Assembly (NCBI GenBank): GCA_036522515.1
Contig: DATDFQ010000058.1
Location: forward strand, 1 to 64,000
DNA length: 64,000 nucleotides
DNA from: Bacteroidota bacterium
GTDB taxonomy: Bacteria; Bacteroidota; Ignavibacteria; UBA10030; SZUA-254
Reading direction: 5' to 3'
The notes beneath the pieces are model-generated. The model ran no database searches. It worked only from the letters and a program-made list of their open reading frames with translations, and was not told the origin of the DNA. The position numbers were made by a program, and so were the translations under genes. Below are positions 56,195 through 64,000 of the stretch, one piece after another; within the stretch, counting starts at the first letter, position 1; each line of letters starts with the position of its first letter.

Positions 56195-59100
56195 CTACCG
56201 AACCAACACGAGCTTCCTTGTTTGTGTGAACCTTCCAGCCGATAACCGGTAAAAATAGACTCCGCTTGCCATACCGGTCGCATCCCACTGAACGGACTTG
56301 AACCCCGCATCCTGAACCCCATCCACAAGTGTTGCGACTTCACGCCCGAAGAGATCATATACTTTAAGCACGACCGGCGTTGGGGTCGGAATCTCATAGC
56401 TGATGATCGTTCGGGGGTTGAACGGGTTCGGGAAATTCTGGTAGAGCTTGAATTCCGACGGGATGCCGGCCGCCAGGCCCTCCCGGACCCCGGTAACTTC
56501 GTTCTGGACGAAGATCGAGTCGTCGATTGTCCCGTCATTCCCGAGATCGATCAGGATCTTCAAATTGGACCCGGGAGAAATGGCATTCCAATCCGGCTGA
56601 ATGATGTGGGACGAATTTCCGTCCAATGTCACCTGGTCATGCCTGAAGCGTTTGCTCCCGGTACTCGCGTCCAATTCGAGTCCCAGCCTGTACGTTCTCG
56701 AATCTGAACCGTACATGTTGAGTTTGAGCCCGTCGGCGGGAAGGTTCTCAATTCGTACGGAGTCGTCCATGGAGATCGGCAGCGATCCGATTGTCCAGAC
56801 ATATTCCCCGATTCCAAGGTTGTTCTTGTTGACAACATCCGTCAGGTTGATCGTCTTCGATCCGGTATCCGGATTTGAGACGGAGAGACTTCCGTCGAAG
56901 GTGAGATGGTCCGTCTGCGTGCTGCTCGATCCGGAGCGATCGAACAGGAATGTTCTGTTCCCGGTCGAGAGAAACACATGCGATTTGTCCCCCGGGAAAT
57001 CGCTCAGAGTAATCGCGTATCTATTCGTGGGAAGTCGATAGCCATACGGGGGCGACGCGCTTCCGTTGAGAAGCATCAGGGGATGGGCGCCGGGCAGGGT
57101 ATTATGAATGACACTGTCGGAGTACCCAATCTCCCCTCCCAACGTGTCGAGTACCCGTATCGCCGCTCCGGAGATGGGGTGGATCTCGAGAGTGTTTGGA
57201 GAAAGAAGAAACGGGGTTACGCTACGCTCCGGAGGATGCTTTGGTAATGTCGGATTGTTCAGGTAGAGCACAGACGGGTCTGCGAGGACTAACCCTGCAT
57301 CCCCTCCCCACCCTGGCCAGAGCGGGAATTCCCACGTTCCATTACCCCCGTTCCCTGCCGTATCAATTGTGATTTCCGCATTGAGGACGCCATTGTGAGC
57401 ATTATCATAAACCCCAATGCGGTAAATGCTCCCGAAGGAGGGGTCCTTCCAGACTTTATACGGAAGAACCGAGTGAGCGCCACTCCCATGATTGTTATAG
57501 ATGTTGAACGTGTGAACCGCGGCTTCGTCACTTAAGAGGCGTTCCTTCAATTCACGCAGAGTCACATTCGGAGTCTTGGAACTGACCGCGTCGAAGTTGC
57601 TCTGGTGCGGTTCGCCAAACTGGTGGGTGAAGACCTCATTGATGACGGGTATCGTGTTCGTATCGGAGTGGACGTCGTACGCAATGTCATAATCAGGAAA
57701 CCGCGTGTACTTGTTTCTGAAATCGAACTTGTAACGAAAAGCGATGGCGTTGGAAATCGCGAACCCAAAACACGACCCGCCCCACACTCCTTTGACGCTG
57801 GCCCATCTCAGGACTGCGGTGGGCGAGTAGGTAGAATTCGCGACATTCTGGTAACAATGGGTGACCCCGAAGGTTCGGACAAACGAAATCCAGTCGGGGT
57901 GATCCGCGGAGAGAGCGTTCAGGAATATCTCGGTCGTGACGGGCTGACCCGTCGCGTAACTTGCTCCGGTATAAGGGTCGATACCCGAATAATCGAATTT
58001 GTTCGTCCAGGAGAGGGGCCAGACTTCATACGGGGTATTCCCGAACCCCCATCGGTCGGACGCGGAGTTGTACTCGAGATATTCGTTCGTGGGTGAGAAT
58101 TTAGTGAGGACATATCCTTTTATCACGAAGGGGCCGCTCTCGTCGAACAGGGTATCGTTTGACGCAGACTCGATTTTGATGCGTGCATGAGCGGCCGTTG
58201 TATCGGGAATAGTCCAGACGTATCGCCCCAGGACCGCCGGATAGGCGTTCTCAATCAGTCGCCAGCTTTGCCCGTCGTTGATGCTATACCAAAGGATGAC
58301 ATTGGAACCGGGCGGGAGCCCGTTCAACCACCGAATAGTATCCTGATCTCCGCTGACCGACCGTTCGCCTCCCCGTGGACTGGTCAGGACGATACTCTGC
58401 GATTTCTTCAGGAGAACGGCTTGTTGCCGGCCGGAGCGGATTGCGGTTGCCAGGATGTCCCCGCGATTATTGACGGCTGTCGCGACGATAAGCTCCCATC
58501 CCCCGGCGGTGTCGGCGACATTGTTGAGGTCGGTCATGACACCATCTCTCCAAACAAAGGCGTGGTTGAGATTTCCCTGAAGGCTATGAACCCACGAAGA
58601 GGCGCCGACAACTTCGGTCGAGTCGTTAATCGAGAACGCCTCGGAGAAACCGGGAAAAGGATCGGGCGCAGCAAGGAACCCAAGGTCCGTCATCCCCCCA
58701 TTGCTCGCAATGAAGGCATAGGATTCCGACGCTGCAATTTTTGTGGAGCTTCCAACAACCTGTCCGAGGTTATTGATTCCGCGCGCGTCGGATAGATTTC
58801 CTCCCAACGTGCCCAGGTCAGACATGCTTCCGTTTTGCCAGCGGAAAGCGTGCCTGAGAGTGTCATTGACTTCAGATTGGCCGGCAATCTGCCCGATGTT
58901 GTTGATCGCTGCTCCGAAAGATCCAATTCCAAGCGTGCCCAGATCTGTCATCGAGCCGCCTTCCCATACAAAACCATGAAAGATACCGGTATCATTGCTT
59001 ATGATTGAGCGCCCCGCAACGTGTCCCGAATCGTTGATATCCCGCGCCTCAGAGTACGGTCCGCCGAGCGTACCAAGGTCGGTCATGATGCCGTTCTGCC

Positions 59101-59422
59101 ACCGGAAGGCATGACGGCTGCCCGCATTCCCGGGGCTCCAGGAAGAACCAACAACCTGCCCGGCTCTGTTGATACCGTACGCCTCGGTCGAGCCGCCCGG
59201 GTAGAGGGTCCCCAGACCCTGTTTGGAACCGTCCTTCCATACCGAAGAAACGAAAAGGTCGCCGCCGGGCCAATCGATCGTCACGACCTCGTCCGAGTCG
59301 TTGAGGTCGGTCGCCAGGTACGACTGCACGTCGATGAGCCTGTAGGCCTGAGAAGAGGCCGTTGACGAGAAAACTCCCAGCGTAACAACGAACACAAGGA
59401 GAATCGGGAAATAAGTTCTCAC
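56195..59422 (-). CDS. secreted HAF-repeat protein with peptidase-like core and T9SS tail, paralogue 2
   Basis: A 1075-residue exported protein with the same domain order as the one at 35039-38293. Signal peptide to about 25 (ending TASSQ), HAF repeats about 65-335 (DLGTLGGPYSEARDIN), Ig-like domain, then the unassigned domain with C551 (VWGGSCFGFA), H650 (GAHSVLPY) and D673/N674 (VYDNAH). The C-terminal T9SS tail is YQNFPNPFNPRTIISYEI...GVYFYRLSAG. GTG at 59422 was chosen because GAAAGGA is at SD distance; a TTG 15 bases earlier would contain the SD. Promoter at 59450-59477. Confidence 0.85.
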   Translation of the reverse strand: MRTYFPILLVFVVTLGVFSSTASSQAYRLIDVQSYLATDLNDSDEVVTIDWPGGDLFVSSVWKDGSKQGLGTLYPGGSTEAYGINRAGQVVGSSWSPGNAGSRHAFRWQNGIMTDLGTLGGPYSEARDINDSGHVAGRSIISNDTGIFHGFVWEGGSMTDLGTLGIGSFGAAINNIGQIAGQSEVNDTLRHAFRWQNGSMSDLGTLGGNLSDARGINNLGQVVGSSTKIAASESYAFIASNGGMTDLGFLAAPDPFPGFSEAFSINDSTEVVGASSWVHSLQGNLNHAFVWRDGVMTDLNNVADTAGGWELIVATAVNNRGDILATAIRSGRQQAVLLKKSQSIVLTSPRGGERSVSGDQDTIRWLNGLPPGSNVILWYSINDGQSWRLIENAYPAVLGRYVWTIPDTTAAHARIKIESASNDTLFDESGPFVIKGYVLTKFSPTNEYLEYNSASDRWGFGNTPYEVWPLSWTNKFDYSGIDPYTGASYATGQPVTTEIFLNALSADHPDWISFVRTFGVTHCYQNVANSTYSPTAVLRWASVKGVWGGSCFGFAISNAIAFRYKFDFRNKYTRFPDYDIAYDVHSDTNTIPVINEVFTHQFGEPHQSNFDAVSSKTPNVTLRELKERLLSDEAAVHTFNIYNNHGSGAHSVLPYKVWKDPSFGSIYRIGVYDNAHNGVLNAEITIDTAGNGGNGTWEFPLWPGWGGDAGLVLADPSVLYLNNPTLPKHPPERSVTPFLLSPNTLEIHPISGAAIRVLDTLGGEIGYSDSVIHNTLPGAHPLMLLNGSASPPYGYRLPTNRYAITLSDFPGDKSHVFLSTGNRTFLFDRSGSSSTQTDHLTFDGSLSVSNPDTGSKTINLTDVVNKNNLGIGEYVWTIGSLPISMDDSVRIENLPADGLKLNMYGSDSRTYRLGLELDASTGSKRFRHDQVTLDGNSSHIIQPDWNAISPGSNLKILIDLGNDGTIDDSIFVQNEVTGVREGLAAGIPSEFKLYQNFPNPFNPRTIISYEIPTPTPVVLKVYDLFGREVATLVDGVQDAGFKSVQWDATGMASGVYFYRLSAGRFTQTRKLVLVR

Positions 59423-59449
59423 TGCTTTTCCTTTCAAACAGATCGTTCA

Positions 59450-59477
59450 AATGTACGAACTCTCGTGCCAGAATCAA
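59450..59477 (-). promoter_or_regulatory. promoter of HAF paralogue 2
   Basis: On the minus strand: TTGATT (59477-59472), 16 bases, TACATT (59455-59450). Start near 59443, about 21 bases before the GTG. Confidence 0.4.
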
Positions 59478-59567
59478 GGCTTTTCTTGTTCAGAGGGAAG
59501 AAGAGCAAAATGGTCTTCCGTCACACCTGCTCGCAAAGGAACTTAACACTCTCCATTGTTGCATTTC

Positions 59568-59642
59568 TGGGACGAAATTCATAGTTTCGGACAGGCACTA
59601 GCGCATCCGAACAAGGGGTTCAAATCCATCCTGACTGTCCCA
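59568..59642 (+). promoter_or_regulatory. possible structured leader before modA
   Basis: TGGGAC (59568-59573) pairs with GTCCCA (59637-59642), closing a 75-base element. Inside, GTTTCGGA (59584-59591) pairs with TCCGAAC (59606-59612). It ends about 40 bases before the modA coding region. It does not obviously match the molybdenum-cofactor riboswitch, and pairing was judged by eye only. Confidence 0.25.
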
Positions 59643-59682
59643 TGAAATTAAGCGCCAGAAATAAATTGAAGGGCACGATCAC

Positions 59683-60495
59683 ATAAGACTTTCCCGTTTT
59701 CTGGCATGCGTAATCCTTCTCCTCAGGGTCAGTTCTCCAGTCGTGGCACAGCCTGAGCCGAATGCGGAATTAACCGTCTTCGCCGCCGCCTCCCTTACCG
59801 AAGCATTTCAAACGCTGGGAAAAACGTTCGGGGCCGGCCATCCTCCGGTGAAGATCGTGTTCAACTTCGGGGGTTCCCAACAGCTCGCGCAGCAAATCGT
59901 GCAAGGCGCGCGAGCCGATCTCTTCGCACCGGCAAGTATGAAGCAGATGGCCATCGCGATCAAAGCCGGCTTGATCGATACGACTCTCCTCAGAGTTTTT
60001 GCCCGCAACCGGCTCGTGGTCATCCTTCCGAGGAACAATCCGGCCCACCTCGCCGGCCTGAAAGACCTCGCGAAGCCGGGTCTCAAGGTAGTTCTGGCCG
60101 ATTCGAGCGTGCCGGCCGGGCAGTACGCTCTCCAGTTCCTCGATCGTTGCTCGCAATCCAGGGAGCCTGGCCCTTCGTTTAAGCGGGACGTTCTCAGGAA
60201 TGTCGTATCCTACGAAGAAAATGTGAGAGCGGTGCTGAGCAAAGTGAGGCTTGATGAATGCGATGCCGGAATCGTCTATTCCTCGGATATCGCCCGTGAT
60301 ACTTCGCGCGAGATACGCCGCATCGATATTCCTGATCAACTAAACATCATCGCAGAATACCCGATAGCGATCGTGCGCGAAACGCGGTCGCCCGAGGTTG
60401 CGAAAGAGTTTCTCGAGTACATTCTCTCCGATGAGGGGGGCCGGGTCCTCGCGAATTTCGGATTCATGGTAGCGAGCCGGGCCGGGAGGCGGTAA
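59683..60495 (+). CDS. modA: molybdate ABC transporter substrate-binding protein
   Basis: The mature part (about 247 residues) is a periplasmic binding protein for molybdate or tungstate: LTVFAAASLTEAFQTLGKTF, FNFGGSQQLAQQIVQGARADLFAPAS, and YSSDIARD near the second domain hinge. An in-frame signal peptide (RLSRFLACVILLLRVSSPVVAQ) is encoded upstream of the only ATG/GTG/TTG in frame, the GTG at 59743, which would remove it. GAAGGG at 59668-59673 is 9 bases before an ATA at 59683. ATA is therefore the best initiation site, either a rare start or a mutated or misread ATG. modB follows by 7 bases; modC is missing. Confidence 0.85.
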   Translation: MRLSRFLACVILLLRVSSPVVAQPEPNAELTVFAAASLTEAFQTLGKTFGAGHPPVKIVFNFGGSQQLAQQIVQGARADLFAPASMKQMAIAIKAGLIDTTLLRVFARNRLVVILPRNNPAHLAGLKDLAKPGLKVVLADSSVPAGQYALQFLDRCSQSREPGPSFKRDVLRNVVSYEENVRAVLSKVRLDECDAGIVYSSDIARDTSREIRRIDIPDQLNIIAEYPIAIVRETRSPEVAKEFLEYILSDEGGRVLANFGFMVASRAGRR

Positions 60496-60502
60496 TCTTT
60501 CT

Positions 60503-61321
60503 ATGCCGGCCAAATTGAATTACAGGTTTTCGAGCATGCGCGCCAGATCATGGCTGCTGGCCGGCCTTTCCCTCCCGATGGTTTCCTTCCTGCTGATTCC
60601 GTGCCTCAGCCTCCTGCTGCGACTCTCTCCCGCCGGCTTTCTGGATTCCATCCAGAGCGGTCAGGTCGCGGAGGCAATTACTCTCAGCGGGGTCACGACC
60701 GGGATTGCCACCATCATCACCGTGATCGCCGGGACGCCCGTCGCATACCTTTTGGCGCGACGAAGTTTTCGGGGCAAATCGGTCGTAGACACATTCATCG
60801 ACTTGCCGATCCTCATCCCGCCCTCCGTGGCCGGTATTGCTCTTTTGCTGGCGTTCGGCAGGCGCGGACTGGCGGGCGGGGTTCTTTCGGATATGGGCAT
60901 CGATATCCCATTCACACAAACAGCCGTCATCCTCGCCCAACTCTTCGTTGCGGCGCCGCTCTACATCAAATCCGCCCGCGCCGGGTTTTCCACCGTCGAG
61001 CGCGAACTTGAGCAAGCCGCTGAGATCGACGGGGCTTCCCCGTCGCAACGATTCCGATTGATCACTGTTCCGTTATCGATTCATGCGCTTGCCGGTGGGA
61101 CGATCATGACCTGGGCGCGCGCGCTCGGCGAATTCGGGGCGACAATCATTTTTGCCGGCAACTTTCCGGGGAAGACTCAAACGATGCCTCTTGCCATCTA
61201 CATGGGATTCGAAATCGATTTCAGAATCGCCGTCACCCTCGCGTTGATTCTGCTCTTCCTCTCCTTCCTCGTGCTTCTCACGGTCAGGAAACTCTTGAAG
61301 GAACGCCTCGCGATCCTCTGA
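60503..61321 (+). CDS. modB: molybdate ABC transporter permease
   Basis: A 272-residue inner-membrane permease with six hydrophobic helices. The EAA loop for contact with the ATPase is EQAAEIDGASPSQRFRLITVPLS, and ARALGEFGATIIFAGNFPGKTQTMPLAIY is a ModB/CysT hallmark. ATG at 60503, 7 bases past modA. No ATPase gene (modC) follows: the next gene is a convergent kinase whose stop directly adjoins, so the ATPase must be encoded elsewhere. Confidence 0.92.
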   Translation: MPAKLNYRFSSMRARSWLLAGLSLPMVSFLLIPCLSLLLRLSPAGFLDSIQSGQVAEAITLSGVTTGIATIITVIAGTPVAYLLARRSFRGKSVVDTFIDLPILIPPSVAGIALLLAFGRRGLAGGVLSDMGIDIPFTQTAVILAQLFVAAPLYIKSARAGFSTVERELEQAAEIDGASPSQRFRLITVPLSIHALAGGTIMTWARALGEFGATIIFAGNFPGKTQTMPLAIYMGFEIDFRIAVTLALILLFLSFLVLLTVRKLLKERLAIL

Positions 61322-63652
61322 TCAATTCTTCAGCCCCATTTTCTTCAGCAGGGCGGAGAATCGCGGATCGGTGCGGAGCGGGTTCCAGATCGGATCTACG
61401 CCGAGCCAGATCATCCAGCCGGCGCGTTCTTCATATCCTTTTTGCAGATACTCGAACGCGTGTTCGCGGTCGTTCAATGCGACATAAATGGACGCTACAA
61501 TATCGGACGCGACGTACATTCGCTTCGCCTGCTCTTTCAATGAATCGAGAACCCTCGCCGCCTCCTTCCGGTTTCCGGCCCTCGCGTGAGCGTACCCCAG
61601 GCGGGCAAGCGTCCAGGGGCAGGAGAACAGATCGTATGCCTTCCGGTACTCGCCGACCGCCTTTGGAAAATCGCCTTTCTGAACGTCGTAGTATCCCATA
61701 AAAAGATATCCGAAGGGATAATTGGGATCGAGATCGATCGCCTTTTGCTCTTGCGCGGCCGCCTCATCAAACCTTCCGGCGTAGTATAACATCAGGCCAT
61801 AAAAAGAAACCTCCTCGGGAGAGAGCGGTTGAAGTTCCGCGCACCGTTTCCCTTCCAGGACCGATTCGTCAAACTTTCCTTGTGCCGCCAGGTACAAGCT
61901 ATAAAACCAATGGGGCAAATACTCGTTCGGATTCAAATCTATGGCAGCGAGGAGTTGCTCCCGGGCGCCGTTCCAATTCCACACGTACCAGAGATCATAC
62001 CATCCCGACATCGCGCGCGCCTGGGCCAATTGGTCATCGGCCTCCAGAGCGCGATCGGTGGCTTTCTTCAGCTCAGGCATCGCTATGGCGGGAGCGAGGG
62101 TGAAATCAGTCGCGACCGCGTAGTAATATGCGATCCCCACATACGGCAGGGGAAACTTCGGATCGAGTCTCACGGCCTGGTTCATGAGTTCATATCCTTT
62201 TGCGAGCCCATCCGGCGTGGATTTCTGAATAAAAAAGTTTCCCTTAAGATAGAGTTGGTAGGCTTCATTGTTCGCCGTGTATTGCTTCAGGAGCTTCACC
62301 TTTTCGGTGCCGGAGAGCTTCAGCTGGAGTTTTTGGGAAATAGTTCCGGCGATCTCCTGCTGAACCGCAAGGAAATCACTCATCGGCCGGTTAAACTGTT
62401 CGCCCCAGAGCTGCGCCTCCTTTTGAACGTCGATCAGCTCGACCTGGATGTTCAGTTTGTCCGCCCGCGGAACGATTCTCCCGGTCAGCACCGCCTTCAC
62501 ACCGAGTTCCTTCCCGATCGCCTGCGCCCTGGCCTCCTGGCCCTTGAACTGGAACACCGTGCTTCGCGGAAGAACCCGGAGTGAGCCGACTTCGGAGAGG
62601 GAGTTGATGAGCGACTCCGTGATTCCGTCGCTCATATACTCGAGATCCTTGTTGTCGCCGGCGTTTGCAAAGGGAAGGACCGCGATCGAATCGATCGCCG
62701 TTCCGCCCCGATCCGTAAGGAACAGCGCGGCTACCGCCGCGACAAGGACAAGGAGCGACGGAACCCAAATTATCGGGCGAAGGAGTCTCGGTCCTGCGCG
62801 GACCGGTTTCCTGGCCGCCCCCCGCGCTGACGATGCGGGCAATGCAACACCCTGCCGGAGCAGCGAGAGGTCGCTCACAGCCTCCTGCATCGATTGATAC
62901 CGCGCATCCGGGTTTTTCTCGAGAGCGCGCTCCAGCACGCGGGAGAGCCCCGCCGGGACGTTCTTGTTGAACTGTTCGAGGGGTTGGGGCTCCTCGTTGA
63001 CGATCGAGTACATGATCGCGGCCTCATGCTCGCCCCGGAACGGGAGCCTCCCCGACAGCATTTCAAACAACAGAACGCCGAAGGAAAAGATATCGCTTCG
63101 CGGATCGGCTTCGCCTCCCTGAATTTGTTCCGGCGCCATATAGGCGAGCGTGCCGACCGTGCTTGAGGTCTTCGTCAACTTGAGCGACCCCTTGAGCTTG
63201 GCCAGACCGAAATCCATTACTTTCGCCTGACCCTTCGAGGTCAGCATGATATTGTCGGCCTTGATGTCCCGATGCACGATGCCTTTTGCGTGCGCTTCCT
63301 GCAGAGCTTCCCCGATCTGGATCGCGAGAGCGACGGCGTCCTGCGCGTCGGCAAACGGCAGTTTTTCCCGCATCGTTCCGCCGTCGACATACTCCATGGA
63401 CATGAACAGCCGTCCATCGTGTTCCTCGACTCCAAAAACCGTGCAGATATTGTTGTGGTTCAACCCGGCCGCGGCCTGCGCCTCCTGAAGGAACCGGGCT
63501 TTGTCCGTTTCGTTCTGGTTAACCCGGTCGGGCAGAAATTTGAGCGCGACGATGCGTTTGAGCGTGAGGTCTTCGGCCTTGTAGACCACGCCCATACCTC
63601 CCTCGCCAAGTTTCTCGAGAATTCTATAATGTGATATCGTTTGGCCGATCAT
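61322..63652 (-). CDS. Ser/Thr protein kinase with TolB-like and TPR domains, paralogue 2
   Basis: A 776-residue protein with the same order as the kinase at 38364-40688. Kinase domain about 8-265: LGEGGMG, K38 (VALKF), H127-R128-D129, DFG at D147, and YMAPEQIQG. TM helix about 297-317 (PSLLVLVAAVAALFLTD), TolB-like domain (IAVLPFANAGDNKDLEYMSDGITE), then TPR-type repeats (KFPLPYVGIAYYYAV, PEEVSFYGLMLYYAGRFDEA). ATG at 63652. Promoter copy 4 at 63685-63713. The stop adjoins the modB stop with no space. Substrate unknown. Confidence 0.9.
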   Translation of the reverse strand: MIGQTISHYRILEKLGEGGMGVVYKAEDLTLKRIVALKFLPDRVNQNETDKARFLQEAQAAAGLNHNNICTVFGVEEHDGRLFMSMEYVDGGTMREKLPFADAQDAVALAIQIGEALQEAHAKGIVHRDIKADNIMLTSKGQAKVMDFGLAKLKGSLKLTKTSSTVGTLAYMAPEQIQGGEADPRSDIFSFGVLLFEMLSGRLPFRGEHEAAIMYSIVNEEPQPLEQFNKNVPAGLSRVLERALEKNPDARYQSMQEAVSDLSLLRQGVALPASSARGAARKPVRAGPRLLRPIIWVPSLLVLVAAVAALFLTDRGGTAIDSIAVLPFANAGDNKDLEYMSDGITESLINSLSEVGSLRVLPRSTVFQFKGQEARAQAIGKELGVKAVLTGRIVPRADKLNIQVELIDVQKEAQLWGEQFNRPMSDFLAVQQEIAGTISQKLQLKLSGTEKVKLLKQYTANNEAYQLYLKGNFFIQKSTPDGLAKGYELMNQAVRLDPKFPLPYVGIAYYYAVATDFTLAPAIAMPELKKATDRALEADDQLAQARAMSGWYDLWYVWNWNGAREQLLAAIDLNPNEYLPHWFYSLYLAAQGKFDESVLEGKRCAELQPLSPEEVSFYGLMLYYAGRFDEAAAQEQKAIDLDPNYPFGYLFMGYYDVQKGDFPKAVGEYRKAYDLFSCPWTLARLGYAHARAGNRKEAARVLDSLKEQAKRMYVASDIVASIYVALNDREHAFEYLQKGYEERAGWMIWLGVDPIWNPLRTDPRFSALLKKMGLKN

Positions 63653-63684
63653 TGGTTTCCTGGCTGCACAAAAATATTGACACC

Positions 63685-64000
<316 letters not shown>

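Noticed and set aside
59642..59686. Short plus-strand frame MKLSARNKLKGTIT as modA start
   Set aside because: Different frame from modA and ends at TAA before the signal peptide; would need a frameshift.

Overview
The window looks like a chromosomal segment from a high-GC member of the Bacteroidota/Chlorobiota side of the FCB group, most like an Ignavibacteria- or Kryptonia-type bacterium. The main evidence is two large secreted proteins ending in a type IX secretion (T9SS) sorting tail of the 'NPFNP...YDLFGREV...SGVYF.RL' kind, a PorW/SprE-like TPR lipoprotein, several outer-membrane barrels, TolB-like Ser/Thr kinases and a very large multi-PAS/GAF histidine kinase. Several promoters match the sigma-70 consensus (for example TTGACA-N17-TATACT at 18835-18863), unlike the TAnnTTTG promoters of classical Bacteroidetes. 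The taxonomic placement is inference. No rRNA, tRNA or CRISPR was seen.

Layout. 0.2-6.1 kb: complex I genes nuoJ-K-L-M, with a NhaD/citrate-type Na+/H+ antiporter overlapping nuoM where nuoN would be expected. 6.1-11.2 kb: NatAB-like ABC exporter, asnS, a nitrilase-family hydrolase and a response regulator. 11.4-17.1 kb: a 1895-residue sensor kinase. 17.3-20.3 kb: three outer-membrane barrels, with the beta-oxidation/butyrate-type genes acd-hbd-thl following at 20.3-23.5 kb. 23.6-26.5 kb: OmpA protein with calcium-type repeats, and rho with a promoter and long leader. 26.7-32.1 kb: folC, pyrD, pyrK and the TPR lipoprotein. 32.1-33.3 kb: a REP-associated tyrosine transposase (RAYT) between two clusters of REP-like double hairpins. 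33.3-45.8 kb: comM, a secreted HAF-repeat protein, a Ser/Thr kinase, a hybrid kinase with a REC-HATPase partner, and a radical SAM/B12-type protein. 46.2-47.1 kb: a stand-alone 5'-3' exonuclease.

47.1-55.9 kb is the most unusual locus: six tightly coupled genes on the minus strand. In transcription order they are an SbnA-like and an SbnB-like enzyme (together expected to make L-2,3-diaminopropionate), a carrier-domain/membrane/left-handed-beta-helix protein like the C-terminal part of poly-lysine-synthetase-type (Pls) NRPSs, a DUF418 membrane protein, an adenylation-carrier NRPS, and a SyrP/AsnO-like Fe(II)/2-oxoglutarate oxygenase. This looks like a split Pls-type assembly line for a diaminopropionate-containing peptide or polymer. 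There is no ordinary condensation or thioesterase domain.

56.2-64.0 kb: a paralogue of the secreted HAF protein, modA-modB without modC, a second Ser/Thr kinase, and the start of an aldo/keto reductase. Both HAF proteins carry an uncharacterised central region with conserved Cys, His and Asp/Asn, suggestive of a papain-like cysteine peptidase fold. Four signalling-type transcription units (two kinases, the REC-HATPase/hybrid-kinase pair and the radical SAM gene) share a TTGATA-N17-TA(G/C)TTT promoter. At least three palindromic repeat families are scattered in the intergenic spaces.
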